From: Ovis canadensis | Lineage: Eukaryota > Chordata > Mammalia > Artiodactyla > Bovidae | Direction of reading: 5' to 3' | NCBI RefSeq assembly: GCF_042477335.2 | Contig: NC_091246.1 | Coordinates: forward strand, 251,352,501 to 251,416,500 | DNA: 64,000 nt | In this document: in pieces, positions 11,055-21,113 of the stretch | Numbering within the stretch: position 1 is the first letter of the stretch | How the letters are laid out: the number at the start of each line of letters is the position of its first letter | Notes under the pieces: model-generated | What the model was told of the DNA's origin: nothing | What the model saw: only the letters and a program-made list of their open reading frames with translations | Database searches by the model: none | Translations under genes and position numbers: made by a program

Positions 11055-11615
11055 TGTTTTAAAATGTTTATTGGAGTGTAGTTGCTTTACAGCGTTGCGT
11101 TAGTTTCTGCTGTATGCAAAGTGAAACAGCTGTATACGTGTATCCCATCTTTTTTGGATTTCTTTCCCAGTTAGGTCACCGTAGACCATGGAGTCGAGTT
11201 CCCTGTGTTACACAGCAGGTTCTCATTGAAAGGAAGTGAAGTGAGAGTCGCTCAGTCGTGTGCCATTCTTTGAGACCCCATGGACTGTAGCGTGCCAGGC
11301 TCTTCTGTCCATGGGATTCTCCAGGCCAGAATACTGGAGTGGGTAGCCTTTCCCTTCTCCAGGGGATCTTCCCGACCCAGGGATCGATCCCAGATCTCCT
11401 GCATTGCAGGCAGATTCTTTACCAGCTGAGCCACCAGGGACGCTGAGGTTCTCATTAGTTGCCCGTTTAATACGCAGCAGTGTGTGTCAGGCCCAACCTT
11501 CTAATGCACCCCACCACCCCCTTCCCCCCTTGGTGTCCATGTGTTTGCTTTCTGCATCTGTGTCTCCATTTCTGCTTTGCAAATGTGTAGTTTTACCAAA
11601 AGGGACTTGAATATA
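11055..11615 (-). mobile_element. Bovine-type L1 3' UTR, split by a SINE
   Basis: Inverted L1 3' end: TTTATTGGAGTGTAGTTGCT, then the characteristic CAGCAGGTTCTCATT, which resumes after the SINE as TTCTCATTAGTTGCCCGTTT and continues to CATTTCTGCTTTGCAAATGT. Confidence 0.88.
11228..11445 (-). mobile_element. Bov-tA SINE inserted in L1
   Basis: Inverted SINE from GTGAGAGTCGCTCAGTCGTG to AGCTGAGCCACCAGGGA. Flanking copies of AGGTTCTCATT at 11217-11227 and 11446-11456 form a perfect 11-bp target-site duplication. Confidence 0.95.
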
Positions 11616-12029
11616 ATTCCCGGCCCGCCACATGGGCTCCAAGGCTCGGGTTGCACCCCCTTCTCCCCCTGCTCAGCTTCCCTACAAGGTGCCGTCTGCC
11701 CCCATCTCTGGGCCTCAACCATGCTGTACCCAGTGCCTCTAACCTCTAAGCGCTGTCTTGCCCCCCAGGTCTTTCCAACACGCTGTTCCCATTCTTTCTC
11801 ATCTCTTCTTCCAGCCTGCTCATCTTTCAAGCTGTCTTAGAAGTCACTTCTCTTAGGAAAATAGTTCCCTGAACCAACTGTCCTGACTTCCTTGGTTGTA
11901 TCTCTCGAAACATGTATCAGAACAGTCACTCTTTCATTATTTGTGTAATAATTTATTTAATTCCTGCCCTCCTCTACTCTAAGGCTCCCAAGGCTTTGGG
12001 AACTCCTGGGACAGGGAATACATCTGTTT
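11616..12029. other. Intergenic with an L2-like segment
   Basis: About 11835-12010 resembles the 3' end of an ancient L2 LINE (GTCACTTCTCTTAGG ... CTAAGGCTCCCAAGG ... GGGACAGGGAATACATCTG). A (TTA)n run follows near 12027-12045. No gene. Confidence 0.5.
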
Positions 12030-12222
12030 ATTATTATTATTATTAAAAATATTTACTTATTTCTGTGTCGGGTCGTAGTCACGGCACGCAGGAGCGTTAG
12101 TTGCGGTATGTGGACTCTTAGCTGTGGCATGGGGGATCTAGTTCCCCAAGCAGGGACTCTAACCTGGGCCCTCTGCATTGGGAGTGTGGAGCCTTAGCCG
12201 CTGGACCACCAGCGAAGTCCTC
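12030..12222 (-). mobile_element. CHR-type SINE
   Basis: Inverted element with GGGGGATCTAGTTCCCCAAG, TAACCTGGGCCCTCTGCATT and the right edge GGACCACCAGCGAAGTCC. Confidence 0.9.
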
Positions 12223-12705
12223 TACATCTGTCTTTTGCACTCCTAACTCCACACGGCCCTGATTGGCATCTGAAACAGCAGGAACTCAAAAGATGGTTGC
12301 TGAATAGCTGAGTGAGATGTGTTCCCGTTATTTGACTCAGGTTTCATTCTCTCCAGTCTGAAAAAAACAACTTAGAGCCAACCCTTAATTGATGGCAGGT
12401 CAGTACATTATTCTTAAAGGATAGCACGTACACTTTTATTTATTTATTTTTAAAGTCTGACTTCCGTCAGTGACTCATTTTGTGACCTTGGACTGCTCGC
12501 CTTTCCTCTCTGAAAAAAGGTAGATGGCATTTGGTACAATGCTTCTCTGGAAGGCTGGGGAACTGTTTCATTTAGAGAGAGGTTGGCAAGGTTTTTCAGT
12601 GCTCTTAAAGTACAATTTTCTCTGTATCCAGGTGGTTGTAAATGATTATATAAGTGATGAATAGAAATGAACTATGCTTTACTGTGTGAATGTATTTCAG
12701 TTATG

Positions 12706-12708
<3 letters not shown>
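12223..12708. other. Intergenic, nothing recognised
   Basis: AT-rich unique sequence with a TTTATTTATTTATTTT run near 12437. No conserved frame. Confidence 0.4.

Positions 12709-12743
<35 letters not shown>
12709..12743. repeat. (GT)17 microsatellite
   Basis: An uninterrupted GT run of about 35 bp. Any frame through it encodes a meaningless VCVC repeat. Confidence 0.97.
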
Positions 12744-12744
<1 letters not shown>

Positions 12745-12789
12745 ATACCTTTTGGTGCTAAATTGGTAAACACTGGTGTGTGCATACTG

Positions 12790-13005
12790 GGCTTCCCTAG
12801 TGGCTCAGATGGTAAAGAATCTGCCTGCAATGTGGGAGACCTGTGTTCGATCACTGGGTTGGGAAAATTCCCTGGAAGAAGAGAAAGGCTACCCACTCCA
12901 GTGTTCTGGCCTGGAGAATTCCATGGACAGAGAAGCCTGGCAGGCTACAGTCCATGGGGTCGCAAAGCGTCAGACACGACTGAGCGACTTTCACTTTCAT
13001 TTCTT
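12790..13005 (+). mobile_element. Bov-tA SINE
   Basis: A complete, little-diverged copy, from GCTTCCCTAGTGGCTCAGAT through CTGGAGAATTCCATGGACAG and GGGGTCGCAAAGCGTCAGAC to GACTGAGCGACTTTCACTTT. Confidence 0.95.
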
Positions 13006-13867
13006 TTTAAAGAATAGTTTGCTCTAGAATGCTCATGAACATCCAGAAGTCTGCTGCAGACTCGTTTGAAGCTGTAACTGTTTGACTTTTCTTGAAGCTG
13101 TTTTCATTTCTAATTCGTTCGGCTCTATTCGTTTCTAATAATAACAAACCAGTATTTACTTAAGTGGTCAGAATTATGCAAAACGTTTTCCTTTATCAGA
13201 GCCAACCCTCATGATTACTTTTGCGAGATAGGAACTACTGACATTTATAATTTCTGTTTTACAGATGAGGGAGCAGAGACTCAGAGAGGTGAAACAACTT
13301 CCCTAAGGCCGCACAGCTAGCAACCGACAGATCAGTAACTAAAGTCTGTGTGGCGTGTTCTTAACCTTTGGAAAAATGTGCGTGCGCCTTTGTGACTAAG
13401 AAATAAAGAAAAAGAGGAATGTGACCAAAATTGCTATTCATTCTGAAGGATTTTCAGCAGAAAGGCGCCTTCAGAATAGCATTAGTCTACAATCAGATGT
13501 CTCGGAACTGAGCGGTGTGAATACAGGAGGGCAGCATAGGTGACGGATGAAAACATTACCTTCAGCGCACCTGTATTTGTGGATAAGCTGGTGCATCCTT
13601 CAAATTACAGTCCAGTGCAAAGAAAAGTCATGTTTGTACAACAGAGCTGCCTAAACCAAGGCTGGTGTTGGGATACAGCTTGATCTCAGGAATGCAGGCA
13701 AGAGGAGACCCCTACAGCGCCCCCGGGCCCTGAGCCAGAGCAGGTGGGAGCAAAGACGGGGTCAGAGGAGGGAATGTCTTCGGCTCCATCTTGTGCTGAC
13801 ACTAACCTCCCTGTGAATCCCCCTGTCTTGGCCTCCCTCGTCTAACCGCATATAGTAACTCTTTTGT
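13006..13867. other. Intergenic with a MIR remnant
   Basis: A MIR (-) is recognisable at about 13240-13345 (TTACAGATGAGGGAGCAGAG ... CCGCACAGCTAGCAA). The rest is unique, with no conserved coding frame. Confidence 0.5.
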
Positions 13868-14085
13868 AATTAAAAATTTTTTAATTGAAGTATCGTTGAT
13901 TTACAATGCTGTATTAGTTTCTAGTGTGCAGCAAAGTGATTCAGCTATATGTATATTTATAAACATATAAACAACATATATTTCTTTTTCATATTCTTTT
14001 CCATTATAGGTTATTACAAGATACAGAATATGGTTTCCTGTGCTATATTGCAGGTCCTTGTTTATCTATTTTATATCTTCATTCA
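13868..14085 (-). mobile_element. L1 3' UTR fragment (bovine type)
   Basis: Inverted 3' end starting AAAAATTTTTTAATTGAAGT and continuing TTGATTTACAATGCTGTATT, GTGATTCAGCTATATGTAT and CTATATTGCAGGTCCTTGTT, the usual bovine L1 tail signature. Confidence 0.87.
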
Positions 14086-14569
14086 ATCAGCCGTTCAACA
14101 AACGATTTCTGACTGCTTGATATGTAGGGACACGGTATGGAGGAGAATAAGGGATATATGTGTCCCCTACTCTGGAGCTTACAGTCTTGCTGGGGAGAGG
14201 GCTGTATGTCACAGGATATGTGCTAAACGAACAGATGTGCTTGTTGCTCCCAAGTCAAAACCGTCTTTTCCTTCCTGAAGTCTCCTAGGCCGCTAGACCA
14301 TACTACCCAATGCTTCTCTTTGCTCTAATCATCTACCAGCCCCGGGGACCATCTCTCTTGAGGTCTGAGCTCCTGTGTCCTCTGCTCAGCCACTGCTGCT
14401 TAATTCCCTGCCACTTCAACCTCCATGAAGCGGTCCTCTGACATTCCTGCCTCCCCGTCCCTCCCCTGAGGATCCTGTCTTCCACCCATCTCAGCACGCA
14501 TCCTCACTGTCATACCCTTGACCTTGCCATTGTCAAAACCTGAAACCCCTACATAATGTCAGTTTTTCA
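14086..14569. other. Intergenic, nothing recognised
   Basis: A MIR/L2-like phrase (GGGACACGGTATGGAG ... TACAGTCTTGCTGGGG) lies near 14125-14200. No gene. Confidence 0.35.
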
Positions 14570-14850
14570 GTTTATTTTTTTTTACTGGAGTACAATTGCT
14601 TTAAAGTTGTGTTAGCTTCTGCTGTACAATGGCGTGAGTCAGCTACGGGCACACATATATCCCCTCCCTCGTGGACTCCCTGCCCGCCCACTGCACCCGC
14701 CTGGGTCACCACGGAGCACTGAGCTGAGCTCTCCGTGCCGTGCCGCTGGTTCCCACTAGGGATCTGTGTTACACATGGGGGTGTGTTTATGTCAGCCCTA
14801 GTCTCCACACTCACCCCGCCCTCCCCTACCCCACCCTGTCCACACAGTCA
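14570..14850 (-). mobile_element. L1 3' UTR fragment
   Basis: Inverted L1 tail: TTTTACTGGAGTACAATTGC, TTCTGCTGTACAATGGCGTG, then a diverged CATATATCCCCTCCCTCGTG segment. It is the third inverted L1 3' end within 4 kb. Confidence 0.85.
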
Positions 14851-15004
14851 TTCTCTAGGTCTGCACCTCTCTTCCTGCCTCGCGGTTAGGGTCACCTTGT
14901 GTCACTTTTTGAGCTTCTACATTTTTCTAGGCCCTACGTTATCTGGGGTGCATACACAGATGAGCCCTACAGGATGTCAATTTAAAGCATCCGGGATGAA
15001 CTCC

Positions 15005-15745
15005 CCAGGTCAGTAGGTGCCCAATATGCTACTGGAGATCAGTGGAGAAGTAACTCCAGAAAGAATGAAGGGATAGAGCCAAAGCCAAAACAATACCCAG
15101 TTGTGGATGGGACTGGTGATGAAAGCAGGGTTCAATGATGTAAAGAGCAATATTGCATAGGAACCTGAAATGTCAGGTCCATGAATCAAGGCAAATTGGA
15201 AGCGGACAAACAGGAGATGGCAAGAGTGGACGTTGACATTCTAGGAATCAGCGAACTAAAATGGACTGGAATGGGTGAATTTAACTCAGATGACCATTAT
15301 ATCTACTACTGTGGGCAGGAATCCCTCAGAAGAAATGGAGTAGCCATCACAGTCAGCAAAAGAGTCCGAAATGCAGTACTTGGATGCAGTCTCAAAAGTG
15401 ACAGAATGATCTCTGTTCGTTTCCAAGGCAAAGCATTCAGTATCACAGTAATCCAAGTCTACCGCCCCAACCAGTAACACTGAAGAAGCCGAAGTTGAAT
15501 GGTTCTATGAAGACCTACAAGACTTTTTAGAACTAACAAACACCCAAAAAAGATGTCCTTTTCGTTATAGGGGACTGGAATGCAAAAAACACCTGGAAGT
15601 GAGAAACACCTGGAGTAATAGGCAAATTTGGCCTTGGAGTACAGAATGAAGCAGGGCAAAGGCTAATAGAGTTTTGCCAAGAGAACGCACTGGTCATAGC
15701 AAACACCCTCTTCCAACAACACAAGAAAAGACCACACAAGATAAC
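15005..15745 (+). mobile_element. BovB LINE 5' part encoding endonuclease remnant
   Basis: This is the only BovB copy in the window that covers the 5' region rather than the 3' end. A frame at 15181-15477 encodes the start of the APE-like endonuclease (MNQGKLEADKQEMA, DILGISELKWTGMGEF, RRNGVAITVSKRVRNAVLG). The homology continues in other frames (VIGDWNAK-like sequence near 15560-15595, NEAGQRLIEFCQEN near 15645-15690), so the frame is broken after about 15477. It is 3'-truncated at about 15745, which is unusual because LINE copies are normally 5'-truncated. Confidence 0.9.
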
Positions 15746-16080
15746 CTCTGATAACCTCTCCATTCCATGAGCCATTTCATGCTCAACTGTTTAGCAACCT
15801 TAATTCTGTCTGCAACCTTATTGTAATTCCCTTTTGCCGCCTAGTCTAATATATTCAGAGATTCCAAGGGTGAGGATGTGGACATCTTTCAGGGGACCAT
15901 TATTCTGCCTCCCACAAGCCCCTCAAATGCCTTTCCCATCCCCTGGGTTATTATTTCTAACCTGAGCAAAATCCCAAATCTCATTCCGTCCACTGTCTGC
16001 TTACTCCCTGTCTGCACCTGTGCAGTGCAGCCTGGTTGGAGAAAGACAGAAGCCACAGCTCACTCCGCATTCATGACCAC
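15746..16080. other. Intergenic, old repeat remnant
   Basis: The phrase AACCTTATTGTAATTCCCTT ... GATGTGGACATCTTTCAGG resembles a degraded L1-type 3' UTR, and a similar one lies at 18885-19000. No gene. Confidence 0.35.
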
Positions 16081-16359
16081 TGGCCTTTTTTACGCAGTTA
16101 CTTTTTGGCTGCCCCAGGTCTTCATTGCTTTTCTCTAGATGCAGCGAGTGAGGGCTGCTCCTCATTTCGGGGCCAGATTTCTCACAGTGGTGGCTTCTCT
16201 TGTTGCAGAGCGTGGGCTCCAGAGCACGGGCTCAGTAGCTGTGGTTTATGGGCTTAGTTGCCCCCAGTCACGTAGAAGCTTCCCGGACCAGGAGTTGAAC
16301 GCTTGTCCCCTGCATTGGCAGGTAAATGCTTAACCACTGGGCTACCAGGGAAGTCCGCT
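16081..16359 (-). mobile_element. CHR-type SINE with target-site duplication
   Basis: Inverted SINE ending GGGCTACCAGGGAAGTCC. ATGACCAC at 16073-16080 and 16360-16367 looks like its target-site duplication. Confidence 0.88.
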
Positions 16360-16367
16360 ATGACCAC

Positions 16368-17262
16368 AGCCTTGAGTAAGCCCTTAGGCCTGCCAGGCAG
16401 TTCTGCTACATTCCCCTAGGGCATTCACTCTCTCCCTCTCCTGTTTGATGAGCTCATATCTCCTCCTCACTCTTCACATCCCCACACTTCCTTCCTTGTC
16501 CTTACTCTCTGCTGAGGCTCTTGTTTCCTGGTTCCCTGAGAAAACTGGGGCAATGAGAAGCGGACAGACTCAGCCGCACGTCCACCCGCCCACTGGCATC
16601 TGCGCTCGTCTCCACCCTCCCTCTCAGCTGCTATGGACCAACTGCCCAAAGCCAGTCCCCCACTGGCGCCTGGAGCCTCTCCCTGTTTGTGCGCTTGGGG
16701 CCGTCACTCCAAGGGAGCCCCCCACTTCATCCTGTGCTATCATTACCCACCCCCTCTGCCATTTGGATCATTTTCCCATCAGCATACCAGCGTGCTATCG
16801 TTTCTCCCATCACACAAAACCAAGCCGAAGTAAAACCCTCTCTGGATTTGACATCATCTCTGCAGCCGATCCCTATTTCTTTGCTTCTTTTTTGTACAGA
16901 AAAACGAGGAAAAGAGCTCTCTGCTTCCTAGGTCCAGTTTCTTCCCTGTTACTTTCTTGGACCTGCTCACAGGTCTTTGGCTGCCGCTGTGCTTCTCAAG
17001 GTCACCAACAACTGTCAAGCTGCCGTCTCTAGCGGTGGAGTCTTAGCGCGGACCTTGCTGGGCTCCCGGCAGCATCTGATACGGCTCACCTCTTCCTCCT
17101 GAATGCTCTGCCTTTACGTCCTCGCTTGCTGTCCTCCTCTCTCAATGGCCACTTGTCTCAGCCCCCTCTGCTGAGATCTCCCTGTGTCCTGGACCTTGAG
17201 ATGTGGAAGTGCCCCACCCTCCCTTGGTGACCGCATCCAGGCCCTTAGCTTGAAATACCATT
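16368..17262. other. Intergenic, no gene recognised
   Basis: Contains a 195-codon + strand frame (16445-17032) without recognisable domains or homology. Its composition (Pro/Ser/Leu-rich, pyrimidine-rich DNA) and lack of splice or start context argue for chance. Parts read like old L2 sequence (TCCCTGTGTCCTGGACCTTG). Confidence 0.45.
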
Positions 17263-17269
17263 TTATAAG

Positions 17270-17496
17270 CTGTGTCTGTGCTTAGTCACCCAGTCGTGTC
17301 CGACTCTCTGAGACTCCATGGGCTGTAGCCCATTAGGCTCCTCTGTCGCCGGGGAGAGGCTCCTCTGTCCATGGAGACAATACTGGAGTGGGTTGCCATG
17401 CTCCCCCTCCAGGGGATCTTCCAAACCCAGGAATCGAACCGGGGTCTCCTGCTTTGCAACTGGATTCTTTACCAACTGGGTTATCAGGGAAGTCCC
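17270..17496 (-). mobile_element. Bov-tA SINE
   Basis: Inverted copy from GCTTAGTCACCCAGTCGTGT to TGGGTTATCAGGGAAGTCCC. It contains a small internal duplication of GAGGCTCCTCTGTC (about 17335-17370). Confidence 0.92.
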
Positions 17497-17527
17497 TTTT
17501 TATTAACTAACCACCTCCAGATTCTAA

Positions 17528-17727
17528 GGGCTTCCTGATAGCTCAGTTGGTGAAGAATCCCCCTGCAATGCAGAAGACCCTGGTTTGATTCCTGGGTCAG
17601 GAAGGTCTTCTGGTGAAGGGATAGGCTACCCACTCCAGTATTCTGGCCTGGAGAATTCCATGGACTGTATACAGTCCATGGGGTAGCAAAGAGTCGGACA
17701 CAACTGAGTGACTTTCAATTCACTTCC
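17528..17727 (+). mobile_element. Bov-tA SINE
   Basis: Head GGGCTTCCTGATAGCTCAGT, tail GAGTCGGACACAACTGAGTG. It lies 30 bp from an inverted copy, so the pair could form a hairpin in any transcript. Confidence 0.93.
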
Positions 17728-18030
17728 AAATTCTATCTGTAGCCTGGACCATTTCTGAGTCTGTTCTCTTTCCTAACCTCCATTCTTGGATGTCAAATAA
17801 ACTTCTCAAAATTCAAGTGACTAAAAACGGGGATGGCCATGCCAGCCTCTCAGTTAGTTACTCAGGCCAAGAATTTTAGCATCAATCTCGACTCCTCTCT
17901 TTCCCTTACACCCTTCACCGGGCTGAACTGTTCATGTCAGCTCCTCTGCAGGTGTATCCAGGATCTGACCCTTCCTGTCACCTCCTCTTCTCCCATCCTG
18001 GTCCACCCACTTTCTTTTTCCTTTTTTTTA

Positions 18031-18872
18031 AGTGTGTCTGACTCTTTGCGACCCCATGGACTGCAGCATGCCAGGCTTCTCTGTCCATCACCAACTTTTG
18101 GAGCTTGCTCAAACTCATGTCCATCGAGTTGGTGATGCCATCCAACCATCTCATCCACTGTCCTCCCCTTCTCCTCTTGCCTTCAATCTTTCCCAGCATC
18201 AAGATCTTTTCAAATGAGTCAGCTCTTCACATCAGGTGGCCGAAGTATTGGAGTTTCAGCTTCAACATCAGTTCTTCCGATGAATATTCAGGACCGATTT
18301 CCTTTAGGATGGACTGGTTGGATCTTCTTGCAGTCCAAGGGACTCTCAAGAGTCTTCTCCATCACCGCAGTTCAAAAGCATCAATTCTTTGGTGCTCAGC
18401 CTTCTTTATGGTCCAACTCTCACATCCATACATGACTACTGGAAAAACCATAGCTTTGACTAGATGGACCTTTGTGGGCAAAATAATGTCTCTGCTTTTT
18501 AATATGCTGTTTAGGTTGGTCATAACTTTTCCAAGGAGCAACCGTCTTTTAATTTCATGGCTACAGCCACCATCTGCAGTGATTTTGGAGCCCCCCAAAA
18601 TAAAGTCTGTCACTGTTTCTACTGTTTCCCCATCTATTTCCCATGAAGTGGTGGGGCTGGATGCCATGATCTTAGTTTTCTGAATGTTGAGTTCTAAGCC
18701 AACTTTTTCACTCTCCTCTTTCAGTTTCATCAAAAGGCTTTTATTTCTTCTTCGCTTTCTGCAATAAGGGTGGTGTCATCTGCATGTCTGAGGTTATTGA
18801 TATTTCTCCTGGCAATCTTGATACAGTCCATGGGGTCGCAAAAGAGTTGGACCCAACTTAGCGCCTAAACAA
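18031..18872 (-). mobile_element. BovB LINE 3' half with an inverted end
   Basis: Inverted BovB from the 3' end (GTGTGTCTGACTCTTTGCGA) to the RT-proximal sequence (GAGGTTATTGATATTTCTCC). A - strand frame at 18362-18733 encodes part of the ORF2 C-terminus (KIMASSPTTSW, VVMYGCESWTIKKAEHQRID). At about 18820 it abuts a + strand Bov 3' tail (ACAGTCCATGGGGTCGCAAA ... ACTTAGCGCCTAAACAAC), so the right end is a chimera of two orientations. Confidence 0.9.
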
Positions 18873-20438
18873 CAACAAAATCCTTAACTTGATCACATCT
18901 GCAAAATCCCTTTTGCCACGAAAGGTCATGTATTCAGGAATTCACAGGGATTAGGATGTGAACAACTTTGGAGGGCGGTAGTATTAGTCCCCTCACCTAG
19001 CCCACCTTCTAATAAACCACATATTATTAATACTTGATCAGCTGTCTCCTTGAGGATCTGGACTCCTTGGGAAGGATTTCTGCCCATATCCTCAGTGCCT
19101 AGGGCTATTCATGGCTAACAGTGGATGCACAGTAAATATTTTCTTGAATGAACATCTGTTGTTTTGGCTGTGACTGTGTTTGCCTGTACTTGAGATATGT
19201 GCCACCAGCAACAGAGACTCTGTTTGAAATCACCTGCCCCCAATGTGCCAGGCAGTGTCAGCAGTGGTTGGGCTGGCTTTGGGGAGTGTGTTGTGCAGCT
19301 CCGCAATCCAGGCAGCCTCATGGGAGCTTCATTTCCCTTCCATCAGCCTTTTTTTTTTTTTTTTTTAACCCCAGGCTGCTTCAGTGCACTTTAATTTAAA
19401 TCTTTGATATTTATCAGAGTTCCCGAGCTGGGAGACTTGGTTCCGCCCCGCCACTCCAGGAGATGTCTAGAAAGAGCCTCGTCTCTCTTAGATTTGAGCC
19501 AGAGATGCATCTTCAGTCTCGCAAATGGTATTTTGTTACCATGGCAACCGAACTTCTAAAAAAACGGATGTCAAGTAACATGCAGATCCCAGTGCTCATG
19601 GCAACCGCCATTCTGCATATTTTGGGGAGAAAATGTGTCCCGCCTTCTTCCTGCCTGTGAGTTGAGGAGGGGGAAGGTGAGCTTAGCAGCACCAGGTTTC
19701 CTTCCAGAATTGATGGATTTGGGCAATAGCAGGGCCAGAGGCCGGACCCCGCACCCCACCCAGGGTGACAGCATCTCCTGCAAGGTCACGGAACCAATGC
19801 ATCTCCCTACCCCCTCTGCTTGAAAGGAGGTCTGTCTTCCGCACCTTCGGCCTCTGATGCTCAAGCCTCTGGAGCGACGCTCGGCTTCTACCAGGTGTGG
19901 TGCACACACCCCTGCGGGCTGGGTGTAGGGGTCACTCTGCACCTGTTCTTGCCTTTACTGGCTCTTGGAGTCACTCACGTGACCCCTCAGGAAATGTTCA
20001 CTAAGAGCCCACCACGTGCCAGGTCCCAGGCTGCGGCATTGGCGGCGACTAGGACGTGATTCAGGCTGCGAGCCTCTCTCTCCAGCCCGGAACCTTTCAG
20101 GGGAGATAAGTAAACACCCAAATTACTCTGTGGCTTGGGAGAGGCGAGCATGAGGCACAGGCAGGCAGGGAGTGATTAGCTCTGGCACAGATGTTGGTGG
20201 GGGTTGAAATCAAAGAACCCAGCTTTGTTTTAAGTTCTTTTACAGAAAAGATTGGCCACACTATGCACACTCGAGGAATATTTAAGAAAAGGTCTCTGAC
20301 AAGTTTCTCAAAGACCTTTTGGACTATGTGTTCCATTTTCTTAACCAAAGATGCACACTTTCCCTGTTACGATGTTTCTGAAATCAGGATGTGTTTTTAT
20401 CGTCAACCATATATTCAGTGAAATGTTTATTTCCCTTT
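18873..20438. other. Intergenic; includes an RFX-like X-box cluster
   Basis: Old LINE remnants are possible at 18885-19000 and 19045-19160 (L2-like CTCAGTGCCTAGGGCT ... AGTAAATATTTTCTTGAATG). A T18 tract sits near 19350-19367. 19400-20100 looks like non-repetitive DNA. No supported gene. Confidence 0.45.
19535..19605. promoter_or_regulatory. Candidate RFX X-box pair
   Basis: GTTACCATGGCAAC at 19535-19548 fits the RFX-family X-box consensus GTNRCCNNRGYAAC at every position. A second, weaker copy GTGCTCATGGCAAC (12/14) lies at 19592-19605. The motif match is seen; function is inferred. Confidence 0.45.
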
Positions 20439-20647
20439 GTTGTTTATTCACTAAGTCCTGTCTGACTCTTTTGTGACCCTATGGACTGTAGCCAGCCAGG
20501 CTCCTCTGTCTATGGGATTCTCCAAGCAAGAATACTGCAGTGGGTTGCCATTTCCTTCTCCAGGGGATCTTCCTGACCCAGGGATCGAACTTGAGTCTCT
20601 TGTATTGGCAGGCGGGTTCTTTACTGCTGAGCCACCAGGGAAACCCT
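20439..20647 (-). mobile_element. Bov-tA SINE
   Basis: Inverted copy from TTATTCACTAAGTCCTGTCT to GCTGAGCCACCAGGGAAACC. Confidence 0.93.
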
Positions 20648-20822
20648 TTCTTTCCCTACTTTCAGTTAAATGGATGGCGTGTCTTAGAATCAAGGAAACA
20701 TGAGATTTCTCTTTTTTTCCCTGTCAATATTCATTAGTAGCTGAGCCTGAGACCTGAGAGAATCTTGTTGGCTTGGACTCCTGCTCATATTTCCTCCCTG
20801 AAGAAGTGCAGGCTTTCTCATT

Positions 20823-21113
20823 AGAGACACCCTGGTTCGATTCCTGCATAGGGAAGATCCCCTGGAGAACGGATAGGCTACCCATTCCAGTATTCTTGGG
20901 CTTCCCTGGTGACTCAGACAGTAAAGAATCCACCTGCAATGCGGGAGACCTGAGTTCGATCCCTGGGTTGGGAAGCTCCCCTGGAGGAGGGCATGACAAC
21001 CCACTTCAGTATTCTTGCCTGGAGAATCCCCATGGTCAGAGGAGCCTGGCGGGCTACAGTCCATGGGGTCACAAAGAGTCGGACATGACTGAGCGACTAA
21101 GCACAGCACAGCA
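20823..21113 (+). mobile_element. Bov-tA SINE dimer
   Basis: A headless copy (20823-20896, CCTGGTTCGATTCCTGCATA ... CCAGTATTCTTG) runs directly into a complete one beginning GGGCTTCCCTGGTGACTCAG and ending GACTGAGCGACTAAGCACAG. Confidence 0.92.

Noticed and set aside
15181-15477. 98-codon + strand frame as a cellular gene
   Set aside because: It is the start of the BovB endonuclease and is broken afterwards.
16445-17032. 195-codon + strand frame
   Set aside because: Pyrimidine-rich DNA encoding Ser/Pro/Leu with no homology or splice context; likely chance.
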